The notes under the pieces are model-generated. The model was not told the origin of the DNA. It searched no databases and was given only the letters and a program-made list of their open reading frames with translations. From positions 26,655,501 through 26,719,500 of the forward strand of contig NC_079880.1 of assembly GCF_029227915.1 (NCBI RefSeq): a stretch of 64,000 nt of DNA, read 5' to 3'. Of this stretch, positions 35,644-49,900 are shown one piece after another; position 1 is the first letter of the stretch, and every line of letters begins with the position of its first letter. Made by a program: the position numbers and the translations under genes. The DNA is from Hydractinia symbiolongicarpus (taxonomy: Eukaryota; Cnidaria; Hydrozoa; Anthoathecata; Hydractiniidae).

Positions 35644-38600
35644 GTTGTAACTCAAACGGATTGATGCAACCAAGAAGTCGATGAAGTGTAGTTTTTGAAA
35701 ATCTCTCTATTTTTTCAGCGCGTGCTAACGGCCAGGATTAGTCCCAGAGTACAAAAGACTTATTTATCTAAATTTTTAAATAAAACGCTACCACAGTGCC
35801 CAGTGCAATCGCTTAGTTCCAGCAATCAAGTCAATTTAAGAATAATGTTACTTCTTGTAGTCAAACTGGCTCATTTATAACATTTTTAAGGTCAAAGTCC
35901 AAAATCATTTCAATTAAGTCCCACAGTCAAACGTTTCGCTGTTAAAAGCGATTCAACCTAGTAATATCCGAATACTATCGCTAAATACATGTGGGGACCA
36001 ATATGTGACGCAACCGTTGTAACTCAAACGGATTGATACCGCCAAGAAGTCGATGAAGTGTAGATTTTGAGAATGTCTCTTTTCTTCAGTGCGTGCAACG
36101 GCCAGGATTAGTCCCACAGAAAAAAAGACTTATTTATCTAAATTTTTAAATAAAGCACTATCACAGAGACTAGTGTACTCGCTGAATTCCAGCAATCATG
36201 TCGAATTAAGAAGAATGGTATTTCTTGGAGCCCAATTGGCTCATTTATCGCATTTACAAGGTCACAGTCCAGAATCAGTTCAATTAAGACCCACAGTCAA
36301 TCGTTTCACTGTTAAAAGAGATGCAACTTAGTCACATCGGAAAAAATCACTAAATGCATGTTGATACGAATATGTGACACCACCGTTGTAACTCAAACGG
36401 ATTAACAACGTTAGAAAGTCAATGAAATGTAGTTTTTGAAACTGTCTCTATTTCTTCAGCGCGAACTAACGGCTGGGAATGGTCCCACAGGAAAAAATGA
36501 CTTATTAAACTTAATTTTTAAATAAAACGCCACCACAGCGCCCGGTGCAATCGCTGAGTTCCAGCAATCAAGTCAAATTAAGAAGAATGTTACTTCTTGT
36601 AGTCAAACTGGCTCATTTATCACATTTATAAGGTCAAAGTCCAAAATCAGTTCAATTAAGTCCCACAGTCAAACGTTTTACTGTTAAAAGCGATGCAACC
36701 TAGTAATATCCGAATACTATCGCTAAATACATGTGGGGACGAATATGTGAAGCAACCGTTGTAACTCAAACGGATTGAAACCGTTAGAAAGTCAATGAAA
36801 TGTAGTTTTTGAAACTGTCTCTATTTCTTCAGCGCGAACTGATGGCTGGGATTAGTGCCACAGTAAAAAATGACTTATTTAACTTAATCTTTAAATAAAA
36901 CTCTACCACAGCGCCCGGTGCAATCGCTGAGTTCCAGCAATCAAGTCAAATTAAGAAGAATGTTACTTCTTGTAGTCAAACTGGCTCATTTATCACATTT
37001 ATAAGGTCAAAGTCCAAAATCAGTTCAATTAAGCCCCCCAGGCAATCGTTTCACTGTTAAAAGCGATGCAACCTAGTAATATCCGAATGCTATCGCTAAA
37101 TATATGTGGGGACGAATATGTGGCGCAACCGTTGTAACTCAAACGGATTGATACCGTTAGAAAGTCAATGAATTGTAGTTTTCGAAACTGTCACTATTTC
37201 TTCAGCGCGCGATAACGGCTAGGATTGGTCCCACTGTAAAAAATGACTTATTTATCTAAATTTTTAAATAAAGCACTACCACAGAGCCAAGTGTACTCGC
37301 TGAATTCCAGTAATAATGTCGAATTAAGAAAATGGTATTTCTTGGAGCCCAATTGGCTTATTTATGGCATTTACAAGGTCACAGTCCAGAATCAGTTCAA
37401 TTAAGTCCCACAGTCAATCGTTTCACTGTTAAAAGCGATGCAACCTAGTAAAATCCGAATACTATCGCTGAATACATGTGGGGACGAATATGTGGCGCAA
37501 CCGTTGTAACTCAACCGGATTAACACCGTTAGAAAGTCAATGAAATGTAGTTTTTAAAACTGTGTCTGTTTCTTCAGCGCGAACTAACGGCTGGGATTGC
37601 TCCCACAGTGAAAAATGACTTATTTAACTTAATTTTTAAATAAAACGCTACCACAGCGCGCGGTGCAGTCGCTGAGTTCCAGCAATCAAGTCAAATTAAG
37701 AAAAATGTTACTTCTTGTAGTCAAACTGGCTCATTTATCACATTTACAAGTTCAAAGTCCAAAATTAGTTCAATTAAGTACCACAGTCAAACGTTTCACT
37801 GTTAAAAGCGATGCAACCTAGTAATATCCGAATACTATCGCTAAATACATGTTGGTACGAATATGTGACACAACCGTTGTAACTCAAACGGATTGACACC
37901 GTTAGAAAGTCAACGAAAGTTAGTTTTTAAAATTGTCTCTATTTCTTCAGCGCGAACTAATGGCTGGGATTGCTCCCACAGTAAAGAATGACTTATTTAA
38001 CTTAATTTTTAAATAAAACTCTACCACAGCGCCCAGTGCAATCGCTGAGTTCCAGCAATCAAGTCAAATTAGGAAGAATGATATTTCTTGTAGACAAACT
38101 GGCTCATTTATAACATTTATCAGGTCACACTCCAAAGTTAGTTCAATTAAGTCCCACAGTCAATCGTTTCACTGTTAAAGGCGATGCAACCTAGTAATAT
38201 CAGAATACTATCGCTAAATACATGTTGGTACGAATATGTGAGGCAACCGTTGTAACTCAAACGGATTGATACCGCCAAGAAGTCGATGAAGTGTAGTTTT
38301 TGAGAATGTCTCTATTTCTTCAGCGCGTGCTAACGGCCAGGATTAGTCCCACAGTAAAAAAAGACTTATTTATCTAAATTTTTAAATAAAGCACTACCAC
38401 AGAGCTTAGTGTAATCGCTGAATTCCAGCAATCATGTCGAATTAAGAAGAATGGTATTCCTTGGAGTCCAATTGGCTCATTTATCGAGTTTACAAGGTCA
38501 CAGTCCAGAATCAGTTCAATTAAGTCCCACAGTCAATCGTTTCACTGTTAAAAGCGATGCAATTAGTCACATCGGAAATAAATCACTGAATACATGTTGG

Positions 38601-39320
38601 TACGAATATGTGACGCAACCGTTGTAACTCAAACGGATTAACACCGTTAGAAAGTCAATGAAATGTAGTTTTTGATACTGTCTCTATTTCTTCAGCGCGA
38701 ACTTATGGCTGGGATTGGTCCCACAGTAAAAAATGACTTTTTTATTTAAATTTTTAAAGGAAGTGCTGCCACAGCGCCCAGTGTAATCGCTGAGTTCCGG
38801 CAATCATGTCAAATTAAGAAGAATGGTATTCCTTGGAGCCCAATTGGCTCATTTATCGAGTTTACAAGGTCACAGTCCAGGATCAGTTCAATTAAGTCCC
38901 ACAGTCAATCGTTTCACTGTTAAAAGCGATGCAACTTAGTCACATCGGAAAGAAATCACTAAATACATGTTGGTACGAATATGTGACGCAACCGTTGTAA
39001 CTCAAACGGATTAACACCGTTAGAAAGTCAATGAAATGTAGTTTTTGAAACTTTATATTTCTTCAGTGCAAACTAACGGCTAGGATTCGTCCCACAGTAA
39101 AAAATGACTTATTTAACTTAATTTTTAAATAAAAGGCTACCGCAGTGCCCAGTGCAATCGCTGAGTTCCAGCAATTAAGTCAAATTAAGAAGAATGTTAT
39201 TTCTTGTAGTCAAACTGGCTCATTTATCACATTTTTAAGGTCAAAGTCCAAAATCAGTTCAATTAAGTCCCACAGTCAATCGTCTCACTGTTAAAAGCGA
39301 TGCAACCTAGTAATATCAGA

Positions 39321-41556
39321 ATATTATCGCTAAATACATGTTGGTACAAATATGTGACGCAACCGTTGTAACTCAAACGGATTGATACCGCCAAGAAGTC
39401 GATGAAATGTAGTTTTTGAGAATGTCTCTATTTCTTCAGCGCGTGCTTACGGCCAGGATTAGTCCCACAGTAAAAAATGACTTTTTTATTTAAATTTTTA
39501 AAGGAAGTGCTACCACAGCGCCCAGTGTAATCGCTGAGTTCCGGCAATCATGTCAAATTAAGAAGAATGGTATTCCTTGGAGCCCAATTGGCTCATTAAT
39601 CGCATTTACAAGGTCACAGTCAAGAATCAGTTCAATTAAGTCCCACAGTCAATCGTTTCACTGTTAAAAGCGATGCAACTTAGTCACATCGGAAAAATAT
39701 CACTAAATACATGTTGGTACGAATATGTGACGCAACTGTTGTAACTCAAACGGATTAACACCGTTAGAAGGTCAATGAAATGTAGTTTTTGAAACTGTCT
39801 CTATTTCTTCAGCGCGTGCTAACGTCCAGGATTACTCCCACAGTAAAAAAAAACTTATTTATCTAAATTTTTAAATAAAGCACTACCACAGAGCCTAGTG
39901 TACTCGCTGAATTCCAGCAATCATATCGAAATAAGAAGAATGGTATTCCTTGGAGTCCAAGTGGCTCATTTATCGAGTTTACAAGGTCACAGTCAAGAAT
40001 CAGTTCAATTAAGTCCCACAGTCAATCCTTTCACTGTTAAAAGCGATGCAACTTAGTCACATCGGAAAAAAATCACTAAATACATGTTGGTACGAATATG
40101 TGACGCAACCGTTGTAACTCAAACGGATTGAAACCGTTAGAAAGTCAATGAAATGTAGTTTTCAAAACTGTCTCTGTTTCTTCAACGCGAACTAACGGCT
40201 GAGATTGTTCCCACAGTGAAAAATGACTTATTTAACTTAATTTTTAAATAAAACGCTACCACAGTGCACAGTGCAATCGCTGAGTTCCAGCAATCAAGTC
40301 AAATTAAGAAGAATGATATTTCTTGTAGACAAACTGGCTCATTTATAACATTTATCAGGTCACACTTCAAAGTTAGTTCAATTAAGTCCCACAGTCAATC
40401 GTTTCACTGTTAAAGGCGATGCAACCTAGTAATATCAGAATACTATCGCTAAATACATGTTGGTACGAATATGTGACGCAACCGTTGTAACTCAAACGGA
40501 TTGATACTGCCAAGAAGTCGATGAAGTGTAGATTTTGAGAATGTCTCTATTTCTTCAGTGCGTGCAACGGCCAGGATTAGTCCCACAGAAAAAAAGACTT
40601 ATTTATCTAAATTTTTAAATAAAGCACTATCACAGAGCCTAGTGTACTTGCTGAATTCCAGCAATCATGTCGAATTAAGAAGAATGGTATTTCTTGGAGC
40701 CTAATTGGCTCATTTATCGCATTTACAAGGTCACAGTCCAGAATCAGTTCAATTAAGTCCCACAGTCAATCGTTTCACTGTTAAAAGCGATGCAACTTAG
40801 TCACATCGGAAAAAAATCACTAAATGCATGTTGATACGAATATGTGACACAACCGTTGTAACTCAAACGGATTAACACCGTTAGAAAGTCAATGAAATGT
40901 AGTTTTTAAAACCGTCTCTGTTTCTTCAGCGCGTGCTAACGGCCAGGATTACTCCCACATTAGAAAAAGACTTATTTATTTAAATTTTTAAATAAAGCAC
41001 TACCACAGAGCCTAGTGTACTCGCTGAATTCCAGCAATCATATCGAATTAAGAAGAATGGTATTCCTTGGAGTCCAAGTGGCTCATTTATCGAGTTTACA
41101 AGGTCACAGTCAAGAATCAGTTCAATTAAGTCCCACAGTCAATCGTTTCACTGTTAAAAGCGATGCAACTTAGTCACATCGGAAAAAAATCACTAAATAC
41201 ATGTTGGTACGAATATGTGACGCAACCGTTGTAACTCAAACGGATTGAAACCGTTAGAAAGTCAATGAAATGTAGTTTTTAAAACTGTCTCTGTTTCTTT
41301 AGCGCGAACTAACGGCTGGGATTGTTCCCACAGTGGAAAATGACTTATTTAACTTAATTTTTAAATAAAACGCTACCACAGTGCCCAGTGCAATCGCTGA
41401 GTTCCAGAAATCACGTCAAATTAAGAAAAATGTTACTTCTTGTAATCAAACTGGCTCATTTATCACATTTACAAGGTCAAAGTCCAAAATCAGTTCAATT
41501 ATGTCCCACAGTCAAACGTTTCACTGTTAAAAGCGATGCAACCTAGTAATATCAGA
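39321..41556 (+). repeat. Six-unit repeat (2,236 bp), copy 1
   Basis: Both copies begin with 'cagaatattatcgctaaata', where most units have 'cagaatactatcgc'. The order includes a type C unit, a B unit with nine consecutive A, an A2-like unit with 'cacttcaaagttag', the 'gtgcgtgcaacggcc' B variant, a B unit with 'ccacattagaaaaag', and an A unit with 'cttgtaatcaaactgg'. Single-copy counterparts lie at 33.2-35.4 kb. Confidence 0.85.
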
Positions 41557-43792
41557 ATATTATCGCTAAATACATGTTGGTACGAATATGTGACGCAACC
41601 GTTGTAACTCAAACGGATTGATACCGCCAAGAAGTCGATGAAATGTAGTTTTTGAGAATGTCTCTATTTCTTCAGCGCGTGCTTACGGCCAGGATTAGTC
41701 CCACAGTAAAAAATGACTTTTTTATTTAAATTTTTAAAGGAAGTGCTACCACTGCGCCCAGTGTAATCGCTGAGTTCCGGCAATCATGTCAAATTAAGAA
41801 GAATGGTATTCCTTGGAGCCCAATTGGCTCATTAATCGCATTTACAAGGTCACAGTCAAGAATCAGTTCAATTAAGTCCCACAGTCAATCGTTTCACTGT
41901 TAAAAGCGATGCAACTTAGTCACATCGGAAAAATATCACTAAATACATGTTGGTACGAATATGTGACGCAACTGTTGTAAATCAAACGGATTAACACCGT
42001 TAGAAGGTCAATGAAATGTAGTTTTTGAAACTGTCTCTATTTCTTCAGCGCGTGCTAACGTCCAGGATTACTCCCACAGTAAAAAAAAACTTATTTATCT
42101 AAATTTTTAAATAAAGCACTACCACAGAGCCTAGTGTACTCGCTGAATTCCAGCAATCATATCGAAATAAGAAGAATGGTATTCCTTGGAGTCCAAGTGG
42201 CTCATTTATCGAGTTTACAAGGTTACAGTCAAGAATCAGTTCAATTAAGTCCCACAGTCAATCCTTTCACTGTTAAAAGCGATGCAACTTAGTCACATCG
42301 GAAAAAAATCACTAAATACATGTTGGTACGAATATGTGACGCAACCGTTGTAACTCAAACGGATTGAAACCGTTAGAAAGTCAATGAAATGTAGTTTTCA
42401 AAACTGTCTCTGTTTCTTCAACGCGAACTAACGGCTGAGATTGTTCCCACAGTGAAAAATGACTTATTTAACTTAATTTTTAAATAAAACGCTACCACAG
42501 TGCACAGTGCAATCGCTGAGTTCCAGCAATCAAGTCAAATTAAGAAGAATGATATTTCTTGTAGACAAACTGGCTCATTTATAACATTTATCAGGTCACA
42601 CTTCAAAGTTAGTTCAATTAAGTCCCACAGTCAATCGTTTCACTGTTAAAGGCGATGCAACCTAGTAATATCAGAATACTATCGCTAAATACATGTTGGT
42701 ACGAATATGTGACGCAACCGTTGTAACTCAAACGGATTGATACTGCCAAGAAGTCGATGAAGTGTAGATTTTGAGAATGTCTCTATTTCTTCAGTGCGTG
42801 CAACGGCCAGGATTAGTCCCACAGAAAAAAAGACTTATTTATCTAAATTTTTAAATAAAGCACTATCACAGAGCCTAGTGTACTTGCTGAATTCCAGCAA
42901 TCATGTCGAATTAAGAAGAATGGTATTTCTTGGAGCCTAATTGGCTCATTTATCGCATTTACAAGGTCACAGTCCAGAATCAGTTTAATTAAGTCCCACA
43001 GTCAATCGTTTCACTGTTAAAAGCGATGCAACTTAGTCACATCGGAAAAAAATCACTAAATGCATGTTGATACGAATATGTGACACAACCGTTGTAACTC
43101 AAACGGATTAACACCGTTAGAAAGTCAATGAAATGTAGTTTTTGAAACCGTCTCTGTTTCTTCAGCGCGTGCTAACGGCCAGGATTACTCCCACATTAGA
43201 AAAAGACTTATTTATTTAAATTTTTAAATAAAGCACTACCACAGAGCCTAGTGTACTCGCTGAATTCCAGCAATCATATCGAATTAAGAAGAATGGTATT
43301 CCTTGGAGTCCAAGTGGCTCATTTATCGAGTTTACAAGGTCACAGTCAAGAATCAGTTCAATTAAGTCCCACAGTCAATCGTTTCACTGTTAAAAGCGAT
43401 GCAACTTAGTCACATCGGAAAAAAATCACTAAATACATGTTGGTACGAATATGTGACGCAACCGTTGTAACTCAAACGGATTGAAACCGTTAGAAAGTCA
43501 ATGAAATGTAGTTTTTAAAACTGTCTCTGTTTCTTTAGCGCGAACTAACGGCTGGGATTGTTCCCACAGTGGAAAATGACTTATTTAACTTAATTTTTAA
43601 ATAAAACGCTACCACAGTGCCCAGTGCAATCGCTGAGTTCCAGAAATCAAGTCAAATTAAGAAAAATGTTACTTCTTGTAATCAAACTGGCTCATTTATC
43701 ACATTTACAAGGTCAAAGTCCAAAATCAGTTCAATTATGTCCCACAGTCAAACGTTTCACTGTTAAAAGCGATGCAACCTAGTAATATCCGA
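41557..43792 (+). repeat. Six-unit repeat (2,236 bp), copy 2
   Basis: This is the second copy of 39321-41556. Small private changes include 'ccactgcgcccag' (about 41750), 'gttgtaaatcaaacgg' (41974) and 'aaggttacagtc' (about 42221). Its right end continues into 'gtggggcgaatatgtgacgc', as at 35.46 kb, so the duplication was inserted within macro-repeat copy 2. Confidence 0.85.
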
Positions 43793-43835
43793 ATACTATC
43801 GCTAAATACATGTGGGGCGAATATGTGACGCAACC

Positions 43836-43994
43836 GTTGTAACCCCAATCGGATTGACACCGTTAGAAAATCAACGAAAAGTAGTTTTTGAAACTGTCTC
43901 TATTTTTTCAGCGCGAACTAATGGCTGGGATTGGTCCCACAGTAAAGAATGACTTATTTAACTTAATTTTTTGGTACGAATATGTGACGCAACC
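43836..43994 (+). repeat. Truncated unit, 159 bp (copy 2)
   Basis: This has the same altered landmark 'gttgtaaccccaatcgg' and the same jump from the A/T-rich core to 'tggtacgaatatg' as at 35485-35643, 8,351 bp away. The deletion therefore happened once, before the ~8 kb duplication. Confidence 0.9.
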
Positions 43995-44367
43995 GTTGTA
44001 ACTCAAACGGATTGATGCAACCAAGAAGTCGATGAAGTGTAGTTTTTGAAAATCTCTCTATTTTTTCAGCGCGTGCTAACGGCCAGGATTAGTCCCAGAG
44101 TAAAAAAAGACTTATTTATCTAAATTTTTAAATAAAACGCTACCACAGTGCCCAGTGCAATCGCTTAGTTCCAGCAATCAAGTCAATTTAAGAATAATGT
44201 TACTTCTTGTAGTCAAACTGGCTCATTTATAACATTTTTAAGGTCAAACTCCAAAATCATTTCAATTAAGTCCCACAGTCAAACGTTTCGCTGTTAAAAG
44301 CGATTCAACCTAGTAATATCCGAATACTATCGCTAAATACATGTGGGGACCAATATGTGACGCAACC

Positions 44368-46970
44368 GTTGTAACTCAAACGGATTGATACCGCCAAGAA
44401 GTCGATGAAGTGTAGATTTTGAGAATGTCTCTATTTCTTCAGTGCGTGCAACGGCCAGGATTAGTTCCACAGAAAAAAAGACTTATTTATCTAAATTTTT
44501 AAATAAAGCACTATCACAGAGCCTAGTGTACTCGCTGAATTCCAGCAATCATGTCGAATTAAGAAGAATGGTATTTCTTGGAGCCCAATTGGCTCATTTA
44601 TCGCATTTACAAGGTCACAGTCCAGAATCAGTTCAATTAAGACCCACAGTCAATCGTTTCACTGTTAAAAGCGATGCAACTTAGTCACATCGGAAAAAAT
44701 CACTAAATGCATGTTGATACGAATATGTGACACCACCGTTGTAACTCAAACGGATTAACAACGTTAGAAAGTCAATGAAATGTAGTTTTTGAAACTGTCT
44801 CTATTTCTTCAGCGCGAACTAACGGCTGGGAATGGTCCCACAGGAAAAAATGACTTATTAAACTTAATTTTTAAATAAAACTCCACCACAGCGCCCGGTG
44901 CAATCGCTGAGTTCCAGCAATCAAGTCAAATTAAGAAGAATGTTACTTCTTGTAGTCAAACTGGCTCATTTATCACATTTATAAGGTCAATGTCCAAAAT
45001 CAGTTCAATTAAGTCCCACAGTCAAACGTTTTACTGTTAAAAGCGATGCAACCTAGTAATATCCGAATACTATCGCTAAATACATGTGGGGACGAATATG
45101 TGAAGCAACCGTTGTAACTCAAACGGATTGAAACCGTTAGAAAGTCAATGAAATGTAGTTTTTGAAACTGTCTCTATTTCTTCAGCGGGAACTGATGGCT
45201 GGGATTAGTGCCACAGTAAAAAATGACTTATTTAACTTAATCTTTAAATAAAACTCTACCACAGCGCCCGGTGCAATCGCTGAGTTCCAGCAATCAAGTG
45301 AAATTAAGAAGAATGTTACTTCTTGTAGTCAAACTGGCTCATTTATCACATTTATAAGGTCAAAGTCCAAAATCAGTTCAATTAAGCCCCCCAGGCAATC
45401 GTTTCACTGTTAAAAGCGATGCAACCTAGTAATATCCGAATGCTATCGCTAAATATATGTTGGGACGAATATGTGGCGCAACCGTTGTAACTCAAACGGA
45501 TTGATACCGTTAGAAAGTCAATGAATTGTAGTTTTCGAAACTGTCACTATTTCTTCAGCGCGCGATAACGGCTAGGATTGGTCCCACTGTAAAAAATGAC
45601 TTATTTATCTAAATTTTTAAATAAAGCACTACCACAGAGCCAAGTGTACTCGCTGAATTCCAGTAATAATGTCGAATTAAGAAAATGGTATTTCTTGGAG
45701 CCCAATTGGCTCATTTATGGCATTTACAAGGTCACAGTCCAGAATCAGTTCAATTAAGTCCCACAGTCAATCGTTTCACTGTTAAAAGCGATGCAACCTA
45801 GTAAAATCCGAATACTATCGCTGAATACATGTGGGGACGAATATGTGGCGCAACCGTTGTAACTCAAACGGATTGAAACCGTTAGAAAGTCAATGAAATG
45901 TAGTTTTTAAAACTGTGTCTGTTTCTTCAGCGCGAACTAACGGCTGGGATTGCTCCCACAGTGAAAAATGACTTATTTAACTTAATTTTTAAATAAAACG
46001 CTACCACAGCTCCCGGTGCAGTCGCTGAGTTCCAGCAATCAAGTAAAATTAAAAAGAATGTTACTTCTTGTAGTCAAACTGGCTCATTTATCACATTTAT
46101 AAGGTCAAAGTCCAAAATCAGTTCAATTAAGTCCCACAGTCAATCGTTTCACTGTTAAAAGCGATGCAACCTAGTAAATTCCGAATACTATCGCTAAATA
46201 CATGTGGGGACAAATATGTGGCACAACCGTTGTAAATCACGGATTGATACCGTTAGAAAGTCAATAAAATGTAGTTTTTGAAACTGTCGCTATTTCTTCA
46301 GCGCGCGATAACAGCTAGGATTGGTCCCACAGTAAAAAATGACTTTTTATTTCAATTTTTAATAAAGCGCTGCCACAGCGCCCAGTGTAATCGCTAAGTT
46401 CCAGCCATCAAGTCAAATTAAGAAGAATGTTATTTCTTGTAGTCAAACTGGCTTATTTATAACATTTATCAGGTCACAGTCCAAAGTTAGTTCAATTAAG
46501 TCCCACAGTCAATCGTTTCACTGTTAAAAGCGATGCACCCTAGTAATATCAGAATACTATCGCTAAATACATGTTGGTACGAATATGTGACGCAACCGTT
46601 GTAACTCAAACTGATTGATACCGCCAAGAAATCAATGAAATGTAGTTTTTGAGAATGTCTCTATTTCTTCAGCGCGTGCTAACGGCCAAGATTATTTCCG
46701 CAGTAAAAAAAGACTTATTTATCTAAATTTTTTAATAAAACGCTACCACAGTGCCCAGTGCAATCGCTGAGTTCCAGCAATCAAGTCAAATTAAGAAGAA
46801 TGTTATTTCTTGTAGTCAAACTGGCTCATTTATAACATTTATCAGGTCACAGTCCAAAGTTAGTTCAATTAAGTCCCACAGTCAATCGTTTCACTGTTAA
46901 AGGCGATGCAACCTAGTAATATCAGAATACTATCGCTAAATACATGTTGGTACGAATATGTGACGCAACC
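44368..46970 (+). repeat. Seven-unit period (~2,604 bp) leading into the next block
   Basis: Units from 44368 to about 45960 recur from 46971 at an offset of 2,603-2,604 bp, seven units. Shared features are 'gtgcgtgcaacggcc', 'ttattaaacttaattt', 'aagccccccaggcaatcg', 'gaattgtagttttcgaaac' and 'gcgcgcgataacggc'. The same series also lies at 36016 and 52926, so this segment is present four times in the window. Confidence 0.8.
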
Positions 46971-49900
46971 GTTGTAACTCAAACGGATTGATACCGCCAA
47001 GAAGTCGATGAAGTGTAGATTTTGAGAATGTCTCTATTTCTTCAGTGCGTGCAACGGCCAGGATTAGTCCCACAGAAAAAAAGACTTATTTATCTAAATT
47101 TTTAAATAAAGCACTATCACAGAGCTTAGTGTACTCGCTGAATTCCAGCAATCATGTCGAATTAAGAAGAATGGTATTTCTTGGAGCCCAATTGGCTCAT
47201 TTATCGCATTTACAAGGTCACAGTCCAGAATCAGTTCAGTTAAGTCCCACAGTCAATCGTTTCACTGTTAAAAGCGATGCAACTTAGTCACATCGGAAAA
47301 AAATCACTAAATGCATGTTGATACGAATATGTGACACAACCGTTGTAACTCAAACGGATTAACAACATTAGAAAGTTAATGAAATGTAGTTTTTGAAACT
47401 GTCTCTATTTCTTCAGCGCGAACTAACGGCTGGGAATGGTCCCACAGGAAAAAATGACTTATTAAACTTAATTTTTAAATAAAACGCCACCACAGCGCCC
47501 GGTGCAATCGCTGAGTTCCAGCAATCAAGTCAAATTAAGAAGTATGTTACTTCTTGTAGTCAAACTGGCTCATTTATCACATTTATAAGGTCAAAGTCCA
47601 AAATCAGTTCAAATAAGTCCCACAGTCAAACGTTTTACTGTTAAAAGGGATGCAACCTAGTAATATCCGAATACTATCGCTAAATACATGTGGGGACGAA
47701 TATGTGAAGCAACCGTTGTAATTCAAACGGATTGAAACCGTTAGAAAGTCAATGAAATGTAGTTTTTGAAACTGCCTCTATTTCTTCAGCGCGAACTGAT
47801 GGCTGGGATTAGTCCCACAGTAAAAAATGACTTATTTAACTTAATTTTTAAATAAAACTCTACCACAGCGCCCGGTGCAATCGCTGAGTTCCAGCAATCA
47901 AGTCAAATTAAGAAGAATGTTACTTCTTGTAGTCAAACTGGCTCATTTATCACATTTATAAGGTCAAAGTCCAAAATCAGTTCAATTAAGCCCCCCAGGC
48001 AATCGTTTCACTGTTAAAAGCGATGCAACCTAGTAATATCCGAATACTATCGCTAAATAAATGTGGGGACGAATATGTGGCGCAACCGTTGTAACTCAAA
48101 CGGATTGATACCGTTAGAAAGTCAATGAATTGTAGTTTTCGAAACTGTCGCTATTTCTTCAGCGCGCGATAACGGCTAGGATTGGTCCCACAGTAAAAAA
48201 TGACTTATTTATCTAAATTTTTAAATAAAGCACTACCACAGAGCCAAGTGTACTCGCTGAATTCCAGTAATCATGTCGAATTAAGAAAATGGTATTTCTT
48301 GGAGCCCAATTGCCTCATTTATGGCATTTACAAGGTCACAGTCCAGAATCAGTTCAATTAAGTCCCACAGTCAATCGTTTCACTGTTAAAAGCGATGCAA
48401 CCTAGTAAAATCCGAATACTATCGCTGAATACATGTGGGGACGAATATGTGGCGCAACCGTTGTAACTCAAACGGATTGAAACCGTTAGAAAGTCAATGA
48501 AATGTAGTTTTTGAAACTGTCACTATTTCTTCAGCGCGCGATAACGGCTAGGATTGGTCCCACAGTAAAAAATGATTTATTTACCTAAATTTTTATTAAA
48601 GCGCTGCCACAGCGCCCAGTGTAATCGCTGAGTTCCAGCAATCATGTCAAATTAAGAAGATTGTTATTTCTTGTAGTCAAACTGGCTCATTTATAACATT
48701 TATCAGGTCACAGTCCAGAAACAGTTCAATTAAGTCCCACAGTCAATCGTTTCACTGTTAAAAGCGATGCAACCTAGTAAAAGCCGAATACTATCGCTAA
48801 ATACATGTGGGGACGAATATGTGGCGCAACCGTTGTAACTCAAACGAATTGAAACCGTTAGAAAGTCAATGCAATGTAGTTTTTGAAACTGTCGCTATTT
48901 CTTCAGCGCGTAATAACGGCTAGGATTGGTCCCACAGTAAAAAATGCCTTTTTTATTTAAGTTTTTAATAAAGCGCTGCCACAGCGCCCAGTGTAATCGC
49001 TGAGTTCCAGCAATCATGTCAAATTAGGAAGAATGTTATTTGTTGTAGTCAAACTGGCTCATTAATAACATTTATCAGGTCACAGTCCAAAGTTAGTTCA
49101 ATTAAGTCCCACAGTCAATCGTTTCACTGTTAAAAGCGATGCAACTTGGTCACATCGGAAAAAAATCACTAAATACATTTTGGTACAAATATGTGACGCA
49201 AGCGTTGTAACTCAAACAAATTAACACCGTTAGAAAGTCAATAAAATTTAATTTTTAAAACTGTGTCGGTTTCTTCAGCGCGAACTAACGGCTGGGATTG
49301 CTCCCACAATGAAAAATGACTTATTTAACTTAATTTATAAATAAAACCCTACCACAGCGCCCAGTGCAATCGCTGAGTTCCAGCAATCAAATCAAATTAA
49401 GAAGAATGTTACTTCTTGTAGTCAAACTGGCTCATTTATCACATTTATAAGGTCAAAGTCCAAAATCAGTTCAATTAAGTCCCACAGTCAATCGTTTCAC
49501 TGTTAAAAGCGATGCAACCCAGTAAATTCCGAATACTATCGCTAAATACATGTGGGGACAAATATGTGGCACAACCGTTGTAACTCAAACGGATTGATAC
49601 CGTTAGAAAGTCAATAAAATGCAGTTTTTGAAACTGTCGCTATTTCTTCAGCGCGCGATAACAGCTAGGATTGGTCCCACAGTAAAAAATGACTTTTTTA
49701 TTTCAATTTTTAATAAAGCGCTGCCACAGCGCCCAGTCTAATCGCTGAGTTCCAGCCATCAAGTCAAATTAAGAAGAATGTTATTTCTTGTAGTCAAACT
49801 GGCTCATTTATAACATTTATAAGGTCACAGTCCAAAGTTAGTTCAATTAAGTCCCACAGTCAATCGTTTCACTGTTAAAAGCGATTCAACTTAGTCACAT

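Larger units (their letters stand above)
29690..37670 (+). repeat. ~8 kb macro-repeat, copy 1
   Basis: This block of about 7,980 bp is followed directly by a second copy. The left part, to about 32.08 kb, matches copy 2 at offset 7,980 (7,978 after a 2 bp deletion near 39.05 kb). The right part, from about 33.18 kb, matches at 8,350-8,353. Between them copy 1 holds a five-unit (1,864 bp) internal repeat carrying an 816 bp patch shared with 16.7-17.6 kb. Distinctive shared features are 'aagtaccacagtcaaacg', the 159 bp truncated unit, 'aagccccccaggcaatcg' and 'gcgcgcgataacggc'. Confidence 0.85.
37671..46020 (+). repeat. ~8 kb macro-repeat, copy 2
   Basis: This is the second copy of 29690-37670, about 8,350 bp long. 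It lacks the five-unit internal repeat with the 816 bp patch and has instead a 2,236 bp six-unit tandem repeat. The net difference of about 370 bp fits these two changes (minus 1,864, plus 2,236). It contains the second 159 bp truncated unit. At about 46.02 kb the copies diverge ('aagtaaaattaaaaagaatg' here; 'aagtcaaattaagaaaaatg' at the corresponding end of copy 1). Confidence 0.85.

Noticed and set aside
35611-35650. Transposon insertion at the abrupt change 'aattttttggtacg'
   Set aside because: Both sides are ordinary satellite sequence and nothing extra is present. It is a 214 bp deletion within a unit.
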